Assembly: GCF_900166655.1 (NCBI RefSeq)
Contig: NZ_FVZB01000006.1
Location: 496,001-560,000 of the forward strand
Length of the DNA stretch: 64,000 bases
Origin: Halobacillus hunanensis
GTDB taxonomy: Bacteria > Bacillota > Bacilli > Bacillales > Halobacillaceae
Direction of reading: 5' to 3'
In this document: positions 27,311 through 35,964 of the stretch, in pieces
How positions within the stretch are numbered: position 1 is the stretch's first letter
Layout: each line of letters starts with the position of its first letter
The notes under the pieces: model-generated
The model's database searches: none
The model's input: the letters and a program-made list of their open reading frames with translations, nothing else
Told to the model about the DNA's origin: nothing
Position numbers and translations under genes: made by a program

Positions 27311-28000
27311 CTAGTCACCGATCTTATACCCCCGTCCACGAACCGTTTGAATGATCGTTGGTTTCTGCGGGTTGTCTTCAAGTTTCTCGCGCAGCCGCTT
27401 TATATAGACTGTCAGAGTATTATCGTTCACAAAGTCACCCGCTACATCCCAAATTTGTTCGAGTAATTGACTTCTCGTTAACACTTGGCCAATATGATTA
27501 GCAAAAATGAGCAGCAACCGATACTCAAGAGCCGTCACCAACACTTCTTCCCCCTCTTTAAACACCTTACCTTCTAATGTATTGATCGCGATGTTTTCAA
27601 TTTCGATCGTATTTCGCGGCTGTGCCTGCACTTGCCTGTTATAACGACGCAGAACCGACTTGATTCTTGATAACAGTTCACGGATACGGAATGGTTTCGT
27701 AATGTAATCATCTGCCCCCATATCAAGCCCCATTACGACGTTGACCTCATCATCAAATGCCGTAAGGAAAATTACCGGTTTCTCACTTCGCTTTTTAACA
27801 GATCCACATAAATCATAGCCGCTCCCATCAGGCAGGGAGAGATCGAACAAGCATAAGTCAATCTGTTCCATCTGCGAATTTAGAACCTTGTCTGCAGTTT
27901 CGTAATTATGACAAAGAATGGTCTCATAGCCGTCGTTTTGCAAAGAATAGTCTAAGCCGGATGCGATGGTTTTATCATCTTCAACCAATAGTATTTTCAT
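27311..28000 (-). CDS. OmpR-family response regulator
   Basis: Encodes 229 residues from ATG 28000 with GGATG upstream. The receiver domain has LLVEDD at the start, phospho-acceptor Asp53 in LFDLSLPDGS, and the switch Lys in YITKPF. The C-terminal winged helix ends WDVAGDFVNDNTLTVYIKRLR and RGRGYKIG. It pairs with the kinase encoded immediately downstream and probably activates the ABC exporter genes. The gene starts the operon. Confidence 0.92.
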   Translation of the reverse strand: MKILLVEDDKTIASGLDYSLQNDGYETILCHNYETADKVLNSQMEQIDLCLFDLSLPDGSGYDLCGSVKKRSEKPVIFLTAFDDEVNVVMGLDMGADDYITKPFRIRELLSRIKSVLRRYNRQVQAQPRNTIEIENIAINTLEGKVFKEGEEVLVTALEYRLLLIFANHIGQVLTRSQLLEQIWDVAGDFVNDNTLTVYIKRLREKLEDNPQKPTIIQTVRGRGYKIGD

Positions 28001-28047
28001 CAATAACATCCTATCATTGGTTATTTTCTACTCTGAATTGTGCCTCT

Positions 28048-28076
28048 ATCATATTTTAAACAAAAGGTCAGGTCAA
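28048..28076 (-). promoter_or_regulatory. Sigma-A promoter of the two-component/ABC operon
   Basis: On the minus strand TTGACC (28071-28076), a 17-base spacer and TATGAT (28048-28053), 48 bases upstream of the response-regulator ATG. Confidence 0.65.
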
Positions 28077-28255
28077 AATAAGCCGATCAACTATATGAGA
28101 TGCATTTATTTCATGCATGATAGAAGAACAAAATGGTGTGGTTATGCACAGGAAGTGTCATCTTAGTTAGAAAAGCCTTTTTTAAATGAGGATCTATTAA
28201 TTCCAAATCATATTCTATTTCCTTAGAGAATAGAGTAAAACGGGAGGTGGATAAA

Positions 28256-28435
28256 TTGAACAACGATAAACTGCTAGCACTAGAATTGGCGAAAAGCTTT
28301 ATACAAAATAAGAACGTACAGCCTATCTCTGGAAAAGGCGAGATTGAATATTTATTTGATAATACGATCTATCCTTTTTCTACAATCGTCGATCATTTCC
28401 TTACGAATATTGAGGAGATGAATGAGTGGGAATAG
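28256..28435 (+). CDS. Small conserved-looking protein of unknown function
   Basis: A 59-codon frame from TTG 28256 with a perfect GGGAGG eight bases upstream; the GTG at 28247 lies within that ribosome site. The product reads NNDKLLALELAKSFIQNKN, then EYLFDNTIYPFSTIVDHFL and an acidic tail. It is soluble, mostly helical and acidic, with no signal. It lies alone, divergent from the two-component operon, and is closed by a hairpin that begins at its stop codon. The strong ribosome site is the main evidence that it is real. Confidence 0.6.
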   Translation: MNNDKLLALELAKSFIQNKNVQPISGKGEIEYLFDNTIYPFSTIVDHFLTNIEEMNEWE

Positions 28436-28462
28436 CTGAATAAGGGCAAACCCTTATTCAGC
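28435..28462 (+). terminator. Strong hairpin at the end of the small gene
   Basis: GCTGAATAAGGG (28435-28446) and CCCTTATTCAGC (28451-28462) are perfect inverted copies around CAAA. There is no T-run directly after it on the plus strand, but a second hairpin with a T-rich exit follows at 28467-28498. Confidence 0.55.
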
Positions 28463-28463
28463 C

Positions 28464-28500
28464 TAAAAAAACTGGCCCTGTAAAACAGGTACCAGTTTTG
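28464..28500. terminator. Bidirectional terminator between the small gene and the liv operon
   Basis: AAAACTGG with inner CCTGT pairs with ACAGG and CCAGTTTT (28467-28498). The minus strand exits into T7 and the plus strand into TTTTGTTG. It serves the converging liv operon and the small gene. Confidence 0.75.
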
Positions 28501-28535
28501 TTGTCCAATAATTAAAAGGTACTAATACGTAAACC

Positions 28536-28874
28536 CTATGAACTAAGCGCAAGGTGTTTCCGTTGAACTTCTTCATCAAACAAATGCGCAGCCCCTTCAA
28601 AAACCACTTCACCTTTATTTAATATATAAATATAGTCAGCGATTTTCTTAGCCATTGCTAGATTTTGTTCAACGAGGAGCATGGTCAGTCCTTCTTCCTT
28701 CAACCGCAAAATGATTTCACTGACCTCCCTGACCATTAGCGGGGACAACCCTTCTGATGGTTCATCCAGCAGCAGTAAACTTGGATTGGTCAAAAGGGCT
28801 CTGCCAATCGCAAGCATTTGCTGTTCTCCCCCACTCAAGTTACCTCCCATCGAATGCTGTCGCTCTTTGATACT
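28536..28874 (-). pseudogene. livF: livF remnant: C-terminal half of a branched-chain amino acid ABC ATPase
   Basis: Only about the last 110 codons of a LivF ATPase remain. Homology starts at SIKERQHSMGGNLSGGEQQ and continues through Walker B LLLLDEPSEGLSP and the His-switch region LLVEQNLAMA to the normal C-terminus. The Walker A half, about 120 residues, is missing. The frame overlaps the tail of livG, and the LivF-like sequence begins where the LivG homology ends, so a deletion of roughly 400 bp removed the livG end and the livF start. The first ATG (28850) has no ribosome site. The protein could not bind ATP by itself. Confidence 0.85.
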
Positions 28875-29569
28875 TCTGGTGTATCGTCAATCAGCACGTG
28901 ACCATCGTGAAGGACAATCATCCGCTCAGCCAGACCAAAGATCACTTCTAAGTCATGCTCGATGATCATGACCGTTAACTCTTTCGGTAATTTCGCTAAT
29001 AATTGCACGATATAGTCTGTTTCTGACTGTGACATGCCAGCTGTTGGTTCATCCAGCAACAGCATAGAAGGATCTGTGGCGATTCCGAGCATAATTTCAA
29101 TTTGCCTTTGTTCCCCATATGACAGATTCTTCACTTTGACATGCCGCTGCACAGTGAGTCCCCACGTCTCAAGCAGTTTCTCTGCCTCCTCGTACAGCGC
29201 CTTATAATATTTCTCTTTACGTATTCGAAACCAGGTATGTTTTAATCCATGCTTTCGCTGCAAAACGAGTAATAGATTATCAAGAATTGATAGTTCATCA
29301 AGTAAATTGTTTTTCTGAAACGTTCTCACGATGCCACGCCGTGACCGCTTATAGTTTGGTTCCTTTGTAATATTGCTGCCCTTAAAATAAATCGTTCCTC
29401 TTGACGGTCCTAAGTCGCCTGTCAATAAATTAAAGAATGTGGTTTTACCGGCTCCATTCGGTCCGATGATCCCGATTCTTTCTCCTTGATTGACGTTAAA
29501 TGAAACCTCTTTTAAAATTTCAAGACCTCCAAAGCTTTTATTGATCGCCTCTACCTCTAGTATTTTCAT
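28835..29569 (-). CDS. livG: Branched-chain amino acid-type ABC ATPase LivG, C-terminus replaced by deletion
   Basis: A 244-residue ATPase with Walker A GPNGAGKTT, signature LSYGEQRQIEI, Walker B LLLDEPTAGMS and switch IIEHDLEVI. The family-typical end (...GTPEEI... AYLG) is replaced after DDTPE by about a dozen residues translated from livF sequence in another frame (ending IRWEVT). The nucleotide-binding core is intact. In family members LivG and LivF form a heterodimer, so loss of the LivF N-half would cripple import unless LivG homodimers or another LivF suffice. Confidence 0.88.
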   Translation of the reverse strand: MKILEVEAINKSFGGLEILKEVSFNVNQGERIGIIGPNGAGKTTFFNLLTGDLGPSRGTIYFKGSNITKEPNYKRSRRGIVRTFQKNNLLDELSILDNLLLVLQRKHGLKHTWFRIRKEKYYKALYEEAEKLLETWGLTVQRHVKVKNLSYGEQRQIEIMLGIATDPSMLLLDEPTAGMSQSETDYIVQLLAKLPKELTVMIIEHDLEVIFGLAERMIVLHDGHVLIDDTPEVSKSDSIRWEVT

Positions 29570-29584
29570 CTGAACCCTGCCTTT

Positions 29585-30565
29585 CTATGAAGCTCGTTTT
29601 TTATTTAATTTGGTGACCTCTGAAGGGCCTCCTCGTTTTTGAAAACGAACACTAAGATCCTGCCAGATTCCATATAAACCAGAAGGGAAAAAGATCACAA
29701 ACAGAATAAATACCGAGCCAAGGATCAACATCCACATATCTGTATAGCTTGCGATAGTTGTTTCAAGCAGGACGATCATGGCTGCACCTAGAACAGGGCC
29801 GATCATCGTCCCGGATCCACCGATTAAAACCATGATCAGGACGGTTCCCGACATTGTCCAATACACATCACTTGGAGCAATGAACCCATTAAAGTACGTA
29901 TAGAGGGAGCCCGAAACACCGCCTAGCGCCCCGGAAATCACAAAAGCCAAGTATTTATAAATATTTGTGTTATATCCCATCGATTTCAGCCTTGTTTCAT
30001 TTTCCCTTATCCCCACTAATATTTTGCCAAAAGGAGACCCGACAAGGATACGAAGACCTGCATAAAGCAGCATGAACAGAGCTGCAATTACATAGAACAG
30101 CCAGACCATGTTTGAAATCTCCCAGCCGAACAAGACCGGTCTCGGAATTCCCGATAAGCCATTAGATCCTCCCGTCCACTCTGTTGATTGATAAACAAAT
30201 GAGTACACCATTTGGGAAAAGGCCAGCGTGAGCATAAGAAAGTAAAAGCCACTTACCTTCATACAAAACAAACCGATGAGGCCGGCTAGCAAAACCGAAA
30301 TGATGACCGCTCCAAACAGAGTGAAAAGCATATTCGCTGAAACATGCTGGGCGATGATGCCAGCAGCATACGCTCCTGTTCCAAAAAAAGCCGCATGGCC
30401 TAATGACACCATCCCTGTATAGCCGACAATCACATTTAAACTTAAAGCGAAAATGGCCAGAATAAGAATTTCAGTAAGCAAGGTGATGTGAAACGAAGAT
30501 ATGAAAAACGGAGCCGCAGCGAAAAGCAGGAGAACAATTGCAAATTGAAGATAAACGTTTTTCAC
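29585..30565 (-). CDS. livM: Branched-chain amino acid-type ABC permease LivM
   Basis: Encodes 326 residues from a GTG at 30565 that overlaps the livH stop as GTGA; the longer frame to 30607 reads into livH. About ten membrane helices are predicted. The LivM family pattern SLGHAAFFGTGAYAA is near residue 60 and GSSG-like MIGPVLGAAM near the C-terminus. It forms the membrane channel with LivH. The substrate may be branched-chain amino acids, or amides or urea, as family members vary. Confidence 0.9.
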   Translation of the reverse strand: MKNVYLQFAIVLLLFAAAPFFISSFHITLLTEILILAIFALSLNVIVGYTGMVSLGHAAFFGTGAYAAGIIAQHVSANMLFTLFGAVIISVLLAGLIGLFCMKVSGFYFLMLTLAFSQMVYSFVYQSTEWTGGSNGLSGIPRPVLFGWEISNMVWLFYVIAALFMLLYAGLRILVGSPFGKILVGIRENETRLKSMGYNTNIYKYLAFVISGALGGVSGSLYTYFNGFIAPSDVYWTMSGTVLIMVLIGGSGTMIGPVLGAAMIVLLETTIASYTDMWMLILGSVFILFVIFFPSGLYGIWQDLSVRFQKRGGPSEVTKLNKKRAS

Positions 30566-31434
30566 CCTTCCACCACCTGCTTCCCTAATAAACCGCTTGG
30601 ACGCCAAACGAGAATCATGGCCATAAGCCCAAAAATGAGAAACATACTTAATTCAGGGAATAGATAGCGTCCAAAGGTCTCCAAGACGCCAACCAGTACA
30701 CTTGCTGTGAATGTCCCCGCGATCGAACCTAGCCCTCCGATCACAAGCACAATCAAAGCCAGAATCAATGTTTGAAATTCCATATCCGGATAGAGTCCTA
30801 AAATAGGAGAGGCAACTACTCCACCGAAACCGGCCAGAATTCCTCCAAGTACAAATATTGTTGTAAACACGAGGTTAATATTCACACCAAGAGCTCCGAT
30901 CATTTCGCGGTCGCTTAACCCGGCACGGATGATCGCTCCCCACCTCGTTTTGTTCTGAATCCACCAAAGACCTGCCGCAATGATTATCCCGACACCAATG
31001 ACCACCAGCCGATAAAGCGGGAAAGTTTGACCAACGATCGTCACAGATCCGGATAACAGGTCCGGAACACGAATCGACAGTACATTGGAGCCCCAGATCC
31101 ATTTAGTAAGATCGTGAAACACGTAGGCCAACCCAAACGTGAGTAAAACTTGTGATAAATGTCCTAATTGATAAGTGACACGCAGCAGTGTGCGCTCGAT
31201 AACGAGCGCAATCACTGCTACAGCTAGCGGTGCCACGATAAGGGCTGTCCAGAAACTTTGTGTAAAGGTAGTTGTTAATGAATAAGCGACGTAAGATCCT
31301 ATCATATATAAGGAACCGTGCGCCAAATTGAGAACACCTAATATGCCGAAGACTAGAGCAAGTCCACACGTGATGACAAACAGCAGCATCCCATACGACA
31401 CTCCATTGATGAGTTGAGCTATGATAATCTCCAT
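30562..31434 (-). CDS. livH: Branched-chain amino acid-type ABC permease LivH
   Basis: Encodes 290 residues from ATG 31434 with GAGGAGGTGG upstream. LivH family patterns are GVSYGMLLFVITCGLALVFG and VLNLAHGSLYMIGSY near the N-terminus and VIGGLGSIAGTF near residue 235. It has about eight membrane helices. It is co-transcribed with livK, 27 bases upstream, and translationally coupled to livM. Confidence 0.9.
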   Translation of the reverse strand: MEIIIAQLINGVSYGMLLFVITCGLALVFGILGVLNLAHGSLYMIGSYVAYSLTTTFTQSFWTALIVAPLAVAVIALVIERTLLRVTYQLGHLSQVLLTFGLAYVFHDLTKWIWGSNVLSIRVPDLLSGSVTIVGQTFPLYRLVVIGVGIIIAAGLWWIQNKTRWGAIIRAGLSDREMIGALGVNINLVFTTIFVLGGILAGFGGVVASPILGLYPDMEFQTLILALIVLVIGGLGSIAGTFTASVLVGVLETFGRYLFPELSMFLIFGLMAMILVWRPSGLLGKQVVEG

Positions 31435-31461
31435 CTCGTCCACCTCCTCGTTACCTTGTTG

Positions 31462-32682
31462 TTATTCTCCTGGATCTTGTACACCTTCAATTTTTTCAAT
31501 CACTTTATTTTCCGTCCGTCCATTTTCCGTAACTGTCTCTAAGATGTACATGTTCTGAATCACATGATGCGTTTCCTGGTCAAAAGCAAAAGGTCCACGC
31601 GGGCTGTCAAATTCAACGGCTGACATGGCCTCGATCACTTTATCCGGATCTGACACATCTCCATCCAAAGCTTCAATCGTTTCTACAATAATACGAGCCG
31701 CATCGTACCCTTCTAATGATTCTACAGTCGGCCGTCTGTCATAGGCTGCTTCATAAGCCTCAACAAACTTTTGGTTTTGCTCATTTTCTAAATTGTAGTC
31801 CCAGAAGCTGGCTGCATAAATCCCTTCTGCTGCGCTTCCAATCGATTCTCTTAAGTCTTCAGAGACCAGCCAGCCTGAACCAAGCAAATCAAATTTCTCT
31901 TTTAACCCATATTCCTCAAACTGCTGAACAAAACGAACTGCGTCACTTCCAGCGAAGAAAGCATACACACCGTCAGCTTCTGAATCAGCAATCGTGGTTA
32001 AATAGGAAGCGTAATCATTATTTCCTAGCGGCGGGTAAACTTCTCCGACAACTTCGCCACCTGCAGCTCGATAAGCTTCCATAAAGGCTGCTGATACTTC
32101 TTTTCCAAAAGCGTAATCTGCGGCTGCCACATAAATTTGATCTCCGACGTTTTCGTACGCCCACTGTCCCATAGAGTTACCGAGTTGCCATGAAGAAAAA
32201 GAGGAACGCCATATATAATCACTTCTCTCCCCTCTTGTTAAATCATTACCCCCAGCATGTGAAGCCAGATATGGCAGCTGATTGGAATTCACTTCGTCAC
32301 GAATCGCGTAAGCCACAGCTGTACTGACCGCGCCTGTTAACATATCTACTTGATCCTGGTCCATTAGTTTTCTCGTACGGCGCAAGGCTTCCTGAGGATC
32401 TGCTGCCGTATCCTCTTCGATCAACTCAATCTTTTTCCCGCCAGCTTTCCAATCCACACTCTCAAAATACAACTTCATTCCAGCAGACAAATCTTTTCCA
32501 AGCGAAGCATACACACCTGAAAACGGCAGGATTGTACCAATTTTAATGGTGTCATCCGAAGACGATCCATTACCTTCTCCTTCATCAGACCCTCCCGCCT
32601 GGTTCATCGCACTGTTTCCGCAAGCAGATAACATTAAAAGCAACGCAACCACACAAAGTGACATCACAACAGATTTCTTCAT
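31462..32682 (-). CDS. livK: Branched-chain amino acid-type substrate-binding lipoprotein LivK
   Basis: Encodes 406 residues from ATG 32682 with GGGGGA six bases upstream. The signal peptide ends in lipobox LSAC, followed by a Gly/Ser/Glu linker typical of halophile lipoproteins. The mature fold starts IKIGTILPFSGVYASLG and contains QVDMLTGAVSTAVAYAIRDE, the LivJ/LivK/amide-binding class. It is the first gene of the importer operon. The aromatic and acidic pocket cannot be read by eye, so the ligand is open. Confidence 0.88.
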   Translation of the reverse strand: MKKSVVMSLCVVALLLMLSACGNSAMNQAGGSDEGEGNGSSSDDTIKIGTILPFSGVYASLGKDLSAGMKLYFESVDWKAGGKKIELIEEDTAADPQEALRRTRKLMDQDQVDMLTGAVSTAVAYAIRDEVNSNQLPYLASHAGGNDLTRGERSDYIWRSSFSSWQLGNSMGQWAYENVGDQIYVAAADYAFGKEVSAAFMEAYRAAGGEVVGEVYPPLGNNDYASYLTTIADSEADGVYAFFAGSDAVRFVQQFEEYGLKEKFDLLGSGWLVSEDLRESIGSAAEGIYAASFWDYNLENEQNQKFVEAYEAAYDRRPTVESLEGYDAARIIVETIEALDGDVSDPDKVIEAMSAVEFDSPRGPFAFDQETHHVIQNMYILETVTENGRTENKVIEKIEGVQDPGE

Positions 32683-32718
32683 GATTTTCCCCCTTATCAT
32701 TCAGACTCAAAAAGAACC

Positions 32719-32732
32719 AGAAAACGCTTTCA
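32719..32732 (-). promoter_or_regulatory. CcpA cre site in the liv leader
   Basis: On the minus strand TGAAAGCGTTTTCT matches the cre consensus TGWAANCGNTNWCA at 13 of 14 positions. It lies about 40 bases upstream of the livK start and probably downstream of the promoter, so CcpA would act as a roadblock under good carbon supply. From 32756 to 32950 only AT-rich sequence without a gene is seen. Confidence 0.55.
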
Positions 32733-32755
32733 AAAGATCATACTTTCCTCCTCCT
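32730..32755 (-). other. Three-codon mini-ORF with very strong ribosome site in the liv leader
   Basis: AGGAGGAGG (32747-32755) is followed after five bases by ATG ATC TTT TGA (Met-Ile-Phe-stop). The livK start is about 60 bases further on with its own ribosome site. It may be a leader mini-ORF or chance. The stop overlaps the cre site. Confidence 0.3.
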
Positions 32756-32953
32756 AAAAATGTTACTTATATCGTATAGTAATCTTCTGAAAATTACAAC
32801 ATTTTATTTAACCTTCGTTTAAAAAACATGATATAAAACTATCAACAAAATGCTTAATTGTCGTCTTTGACAGGTAATAACAAGGTTTTTATAATATGTT
32901 ATTTTTTACTTTCGTTTATCCAGCATAATTAAATAGGTACTAGGCTCCCTTAT

Positions 32954-33039
32954 TTGACTGTTCGATATAGTTCAGGTAATCTAAAACAAAATAAGTTACT
33001 ACTTTAGTGGTAACCTTGAAACACAGCTATAGAGGTTAC
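32954..33039 (+). promoter_or_regulatory. Promoter and operator-like repeat of the nucleoside/ribose operon
   Basis: TTGACT (32954-32959), a 17-base spacer and TAATCT (32977-32982) form a strong sigma-A promoter. In the leader, GTAACCT (33010-33016) and AGGTTAC (33033-33039) are exact inverted copies 16 bases apart, a candidate operator. The repressor is unknown, as none is encoded next to the operon. Confidence 0.6.
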
Positions 33040-33124
33040 TTGTTACGAAATGATGGTGGTGGTAATTTAAAATAAGAGAAGCCAAAACGAAGTAAGTGAA
33101 GAATGAATAAGGGGAGGATTAATC

Positions 33125-34060
33125 ATGAAAGAACCAACTATTGTCGTTGTCGGAAGCTTGAACATGGACATTGTCATCGAAGCCGATCGAGCCCCATCAG
33201 CAGGTGAAACGCTCATGGGGAACGGGGCAAATTTTATCCCCGGTGGAAAAGGGGCCAATCAAGCTGCAGCATTAGCCAAACTCGGAGCTCACACGACAAT
33301 GCTTGGTACAATCGGAAATGATCAATTTGGCACGAATTTGCTGCAATCTCTAGAAAGCAGCGGCGTTAATACAAGTCATATTAAGCGAGTACATGAACAT
33401 CCAACAGGAATTGCTTCCATTTTGTTAAGTGAAGGAGACAATCGCATTGTAGTGGTTCCTGGCGCAAATGACGCCTGTCTAGCTGATGATTTATATAACC
33501 ACGAAGCGATCATCAAAGAGGCTGATGTCGTGCTGCTGCAGCTGGAAATCCCAATCTCTACGGTAACCGCAGCCGCTCAACTAGCCAAACATCACGAGAA
33601 GACGGTGGTGTTAAATCCTGCCCCTGCCCAGCGTTTACCTGAAGCCTTATTGCAAAATGTAGATTATATAACTCCAAACCGCTCAGAGCTTGGCATTTTA
33701 TCCGATAAAGCCCTGGAGTCATTTACCTTGGCACAGTCCATGAAAGCCGTACAGGAACTTGGTGTGAAACATGTGATTACGACGCTGGGAGATGAAGGGT
33801 CTGCCTATATGGACCACAATTCGTCAATCCATAAGATTGCTGGATATAAAGTTCCAGTTGTCGACACCACGGGCGCTGGAGATGCTTTTAATGCCGGTTT
33901 CAGCTATGCACTTGGGAGGAACATGTCTCTTAAAGAAGCAGTCCGTTTTGCCAGTAAAGTATCTGCTTTGGCGGTGACAAAGTTTGGAGCTCAAGGAGGC
34001 ATGCCTAAGAAGGAAGAAGTGGAAGCCTTCGAAGCGGATTTTTCTGATTCAGAATCCTAA
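33125..34060 (+). CDS. Ribokinase-like PfkB-family sugar kinase
   Basis: A 311-residue PfkB kinase. The N-terminal sugar-binding signature GGKGANQAAALAKLG is at residues 40-54, and the C-terminal signature DTTGAGDAFNAGF at 247-259 has catalytic Asp253. The sequence SLNMDIV near the start is typical of ribokinases. It phosphorylates ribose or deoxyribose released from nucleosides. The next gene is a nucleoside hydrolase, 44 bases downstream, so the pair recovers ribose from nucleosides. GGGGAGG precedes the ATG. No ribose importer is present here. Confidence 0.88.
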   Translation: MKEPTIVVVGSLNMDIVIEADRAPSAGETLMGNGANFIPGGKGANQAAALAKLGAHTTMLGTIGNDQFGTNLLQSLESSGVNTSHIKRVHEHPTGIASILLSEGDNRIVVVPGANDACLADDLYNHEAIIKEADVVLLQLEIPISTVTAAAQLAKHHEKTVVLNPAPAQRLPEALLQNVDYITPNRSELGILSDKALESFTLAQSMKAVQELGVKHVITTLGDEGSAYMDHNSSIHKIAGYKVPVVDTTGAGDAFNAGFSYALGRNMSLKEAVRFASKVSALAVTKFGAQGGMPKKEEVEAFEADFSDSES

Positions 34061-34104
34061 ACTAAAGAGGGTCATCATTTTTTACGAAAGGGAGAGCAGT
34101 CTAC

Positions 34105-35028
34105 ATGGAACACGTTATATTAGATGTCGATACAGGGATTGATGATGCGCTGGCCATTGCTTATGCGGTCCACTCCCCTGAATTGGATGTGTTAGGAATC
34201 ACCACTTGTTTTGGAAATGTTTCACAAAAAGAAGCGACCCGTAACACGCTTCAAGTTCTTGATGTCCTGGATGCCGATGACAACATCCCCGTCATTCCTG
34301 GAGCGAACGAGCCGATATCGGGACAGCATATTAAAGAAAAGTCAACCCGCATTCATGGAGAGGATGGCCTTGGAAATAGCGGCCTTCCCCTATCTAAGCG
34401 GACACCATATTCGTCCGAAGCGGCGGACTTTATCATTGAAAAAATGGAAGAATACCCAGGTCAGATTACCGTGATTGCTGTTGGTCCTCAGACTAATATG
34501 GCATTGGCAATTCAGAAGAATCCGGAAATTGTACGTCTGGCCAAGCGAGTCGTGATTATGGGTGGAGCCGTCACGGTGCCTGGGAACGTAACCCCAAACG
34601 CTGAGGCAAATATTTATGCAGATCCAGAGGCAGCTTCCATTGTCTTTAAATCAGGTATGCCTGTGACGCTTGTAGGGCTTGATGTTACGATGCAAACCTT
34701 ATTACGTGTTGAAGACGTTCAACAATGGGGGGAGGTTAAATCCGATTACAGCGACTTTTTACAAACGATTTGCAACTTCTATATGGATGCCTATCATCAG
34801 TTTAACCCTGAATTAGGCGGCAGTGCACTGCATGATCCACTGGCAGTGGGAGTTGTGATCGATCCTTCCTTTGTCAAAACAACCCCCATGCATGTAGGGG
34901 TGAATGTAGAACGAGGAGATGCTTTAGGAAATACCCACGAAGTCGCTCAGAAAAATAAGAATGTTGAGGTTTGCCTCGACATTGATGTGGACCATTTCGT
35001 TTCACATTTCTTAAACAGAATTGTGTAA
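34105..35028 (+). CDS. Inosine/uridine-preferring nucleoside hydrolase
   Basis: A 307-residue protein with the calcium-binding N-terminal motif DVDTGIDDALA (Asp7, Asp9, Asp13, Asp14). VIMGGAVTVPGNVTPNAEANIYADPEAA is the family core (about residues 152-179, quoted here in part as GNVTPNAEANIYADPEA), and the late HDPLAV (near 243) carries the catalytic His. It hydrolyses the N-glycosidic bond of nucleosides to base plus ribose. GGGAGAG precedes the ATG. It forms an operon with the ribokinase-like gene and ends at the terminator at 35105. Confidence 0.9.
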   Translation: MEHVILDVDTGIDDALAIAYAVHSPELDVLGITTCFGNVSQKEATRNTLQVLDVLDADDNIPVIPGANEPISGQHIKEKSTRIHGEDGLGNSGLPLSKRTPYSSEAADFIIEKMEEYPGQITVIAVGPQTNMALAIQKNPEIVRLAKRVVIMGGAVTVPGNVTPNAEANIYADPEAASIVFKSGMPVTLVGLDVTMQTLLRVEDVQQWGEVKSDYSDFLQTICNFYMDAYHQFNPELGGSALHDPLAVGVVIDPSFVKTTPMHVGVNVERGDALGNTHEVAQKNKNVEVCLDIDVDHFVSHFLNRIV

Positions 35029-35104
35029 TTCCGGCCTATGAACTAGCTTTTTGTTCAATCCAGAAACAAGAAGAATAATTTAGGACAAAACTAAATTAAT
35101 TATA

Positions 35105-35135
35105 AAATAATCCGAACGATTAGTTCGGGTTATTT
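35105..35135. terminator. Bidirectional terminator
   Basis: AAATAATCCGAAC (35105-35117) pairs with GTTCGGGTTATTT (35123-35135). It lies between the converging nucleoside hydrolase and yoaT-like genes. Confidence 0.75.
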
Positions 35136-35154
35136 GTGTGCCAAGAAAGCCTTC

Positions 35155-35964
35155 TTAGTATCGCTCCGTCAAAACACTTCGCTTTGCTGCGGGATCTTTT
35201 TGTGGAACTTTCCCTTTAACCTGCTTTAACGATGCTACGATAAGAAAACTGACAATCACCAATAACAGCCATGAGCTCACTTTTCCCAGATGAACGAGAC
35301 TCCACGCCTCGGTCTGGTATGGATATTCCCAAGCTCCAAAATACGTGGCGATGTTTTCAGCGATCCATATAAAGAAACCAATCAGCACAAAAGACAGAGC
35401 AAGCGGCATACGGTAACGCGTTCCCCCTACCTCGTATGTGACCCATGATTGCCAAAAAACGATCATTACTAGTCCAGATAGCCAAAAGCGGACATCCATC
35501 CAATAATGGTGGGTGAAAAAATTTAAGTAAATCGCAGCTGCAAGAGGTACAACGACCAAAGTCGGCGGCCACTTAACCAGTTCAACATTTAACCTCCTCC
35601 ACGCCTGGCAAAGATAACTTGCCACACTTGCATACATAAATCCGCTATACAATGGCACTCCAAAGATTTTGGAATAGGCATCCTCTGGATAAGACCAGGA
35701 GCCCATATGTACTTTGAAAAGTTCAAGCGCGAGTCCAATAAGGTGGAAAACTGTAATAACCTTCAATTCATCCCGAGTTTCTAGACCAGAACGCACCATC
35801 CACCACTGCATCAGCAGGCAGATGATGAGCAGCCAGTCATACCTTGGCAGCAATGGGAGCGACATCATTTCTGTAACTGCCAATGAGGCAAAAATAACGA
35901 CAGGAAACAAACATGACAGAGCCTGCTCCCAACCAAAGCGAACAAGTTGTTTTAATGCTCTCAT
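35155..35964 (-). CDS. yoaT: DUF817 family integral membrane protein (YoaT-like)
   Basis: A 269-residue protein with about eight membrane helices. Tryptophan-rich stretches such as VHMGSWSYPEDAYSK and ENIATYFGAWEYPYQTEAWS form the DUF817 pattern. The function is unknown. The order with yozG-like and yoaS-like genes just upstream matches the B. subtilis yoaS-yozG-yoaT block, which supports the assignment. Upstream there is a gap of about 115 bases to the regulator gene. Confidence 0.8.
   Translation of the reverse strand: MRALKQLVRFGWEQALSCLFPVVIFASLAVTEMMSLPLLPRYDWLLIICLLMQWWMVRSGLETRDELKVITVFHLIGLALELFKVHMGSWSYPEDAYSKIFGVPLYSGFMYASVASYLCQAWRRLNVELVKWPPTLVVVPLAAAIYLNFFTHHYWMDVRFWLSGLVMIVFWQSWVTYEVGGTRYRMPLALSFVLIGFFIWIAENIATYFGAWEYPYQTEAWSLVHLGKVSSWLLLVIVSFLIVASLKQVKGKVPQKDPAAKRSVLTERY

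Noticed and set aside
22929-28000. Bce-type bacitracin resistance module
   Set aside because: The kinase has a HAMP-like linker and the permease has 857 residues with two FtsX units, unlike BceB; only the general idea of peptide resistance is kept.
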